Of a DNA stretch of 64,000 nucleotides, positions 63,388-64,000 are shown piece after piece (the stretch's first letter is position 1; each line of letters starts with the position of its first letter). The translations under genes and the position numbers were made by a program. The stretch spans positions 2,418,001 to 2,482,000 of the forward strand of contig OZ252216.1 of NCBI GenBank assembly GCA_965248915.1, read 5' to 3'. The stretch comes from CBDFLA01 sp965248915 (GTDB lineage Bacteria; Pseudomonadota; Alphaproteobacteria; M2410). The notes beneath the pieces are model-generated. The model was not told the origin of the DNA and made no database searches. It saw only the letters and a program-made list of their open reading frames with translations.

Positions 63388-64000
63388 ATGCGTAATACCG
63401 CCACTCTCATGCTTCTTGCCGCCGTCCTAATTGGCGGACTGACGGTCTGGTTGGCTCGAGACTTCCTGGAGTCCCGACCGCAGCAAATTTTGACATCTTC
63501 AAACGACAGCGCCATCGAAGCAACCACTGTCGTCGTTGCCGCGCGCCCACTTGCTTTCGGAGACACGCTCTCTCACGAAGTTCTTAAAATCGTGAATTGG
63601 CCATCAGATAACGTGCCTGAAGGATCATTTACAGACATCAATGAAATTCTGGATGGCACGGAACGCCGGGTGTCATTGCGGGCCATGGAGCCAAATGAGC
63701 TTATTCTACGTAGTCGTGTCTCAGGCTTTGGCGGTCGCGCCACCCTGTCACAAGTTATCAATGAAGGTATGCGCGCCACCACCATTCGCGTCAACGATGT
63801 CAATGGCGTGGCAGGTTTTGTGCTTCCTGGCGATCATGTTGACATCATGTTGACGCGGCAGCGGGGAAAGAACAATCGCGAAGACATGATCACCGATGTA
63901 ATCATTCAAAACATTCGGGTGCTTGCCGTCGATCAGAGCGCCAATGAGAATGCCGAGGAACCAGTTGTCGTAAAGGCAACCACCGTAGAAGTGTCGCCTG
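63388..64000 (+). CDS. cpaB: Flp pilus assembly protein CpaB/RcpC, N-terminal part
   Basis: The gene runs past the end of the window; about 204 codons are visible. An N-terminal membrane anchor or signal (MLLAAVLIGGLTVWLA) is followed by an SAF-like domain: VVVAARPLAFGDTLSHEVLKIVNWP, with ILRSRVSGFG and NEGMRATTIRVNDVNGVAGFVLPGDHVDIMLT, which is the RcpC/CpaB core. It acts in the periplasm with the CpaC secretin in Flp pilus assembly. AAAGGAGGTCACC precedes the ATG, a strong ribosome site. Other cpa/tad genes should follow to the right. Confidence 0.93.
   Translation, partial: MRNTATLMLLAAVLIGGLTVWLARDFLESRPQQILTSSNDSAIEATTVVVAARPLAFGDTLSHEVLKIVNWPSDNVPEGSFTDINEILDGTERRVSLRAMEPNELILRSRVSGFGGRATLSQVINEGMRATTIRVNDVNGVAGFVLPGDHVDIMLTRQRGKNNREDMITDVIIQNIRVLAVDQSANENAEEPVVVKATTVEVSP

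Noticed and set aside
1..64000. CRISPR array, tRNA or rRNA genes, insertion sequences, prophage
   Set aside because: No regular direct-repeat series, no tRNA-like cloverleaf with CCA end, no ribosomal RNA segments and no transposase, integrase or phage structural proteins were seen on either strand.

Overview
The window reads as a chromosomal segment of a free-living, probably marine, alphaproteobacterium. The evidence is the mix of gene families: FdsABG-type formate dehydrogenase with FdhD, CoxMSL-type molybdenum hydroxylase, many acyl-CoA enzymes, CaiB, DUF924, MOSC, DUF3237 and DUF6491, a Flp/Cpa pilus locus, and CtrA-like TTAA-N7-TTAA motifs. Base composition looks moderate and genes are tightly packed. 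I cannot name a genus. No rRNA, tRNA, CRISPR array, insertion sequence or prophage was recognised.

Layout. 1-11.6 kb: end of an Lrp/AsnC regulator, a membrane-bound class III cyclase, a large acyl-CoA dehydrogenase, glycerol-3-phosphate dehydrogenase plus a lipid kinase, esterases, DUF924, MOSC, a TusA-like protein and an orphan solute-binding protein. 11.6-20.6 kb: a three-subunit molybdenum hydroxylase, a metallo-beta-lactamase-fold hydrolase, an SMP-30 lactonase, an aldo/keto reductase and a family VIII-like serine esterase. 20.6-27.2 kb: an MFS/GPH transporter, a frameshifted small gene, and a formate dehydrogenase operon (fdhD-fdsG-fdsB-fdsA) whose catalytic alpha subunit is cut to 162 residues; an XRE/MmyB-like regulator lies upstream.

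27.4-42.8 kb is the most striking region: thirteen co-directional, closely spaced or overlapping genes. They start with an F420:NADP oxidoreductase and the F420 genes (cofE, cofD, cofC, fbiC fusion). They continue with three tandem paralogous acyl-CoA dehydrogenases, a nitroreductase, a thiolase, an acyl-CoA ligase, a CaiB-type CoA-transferase and an enoyl-CoA hydratase. This couples deazaflavin synthesis to a CoA-ester pathway in what could be one transcription unit.

42.8-60.2 kb: a DUF488/unknown-protein pair behind a TTAA-N7-TTAA site, short-chain dehydrogenases, a PPP phosphatase overlapping a GIY-YIG protein, a beta-propeller lipoprotein, glutamate racemase, a VOC protein, DUF3237, a hybrid histidine kinase, an enoyl-CoA hydratase, a 2-oxoglutarate-oxygenase-like protein, a HIT protein, a DUF1295 membrane protein and a DUF6491 protein. 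60.3-62.5 kb: two genes I do not recognise. 62.5-64 kb: a regulatory region with a palindrome, paired CtrA-like boxes and two hairpins around the flp pilin gene, then cpaB, which runs off the window.
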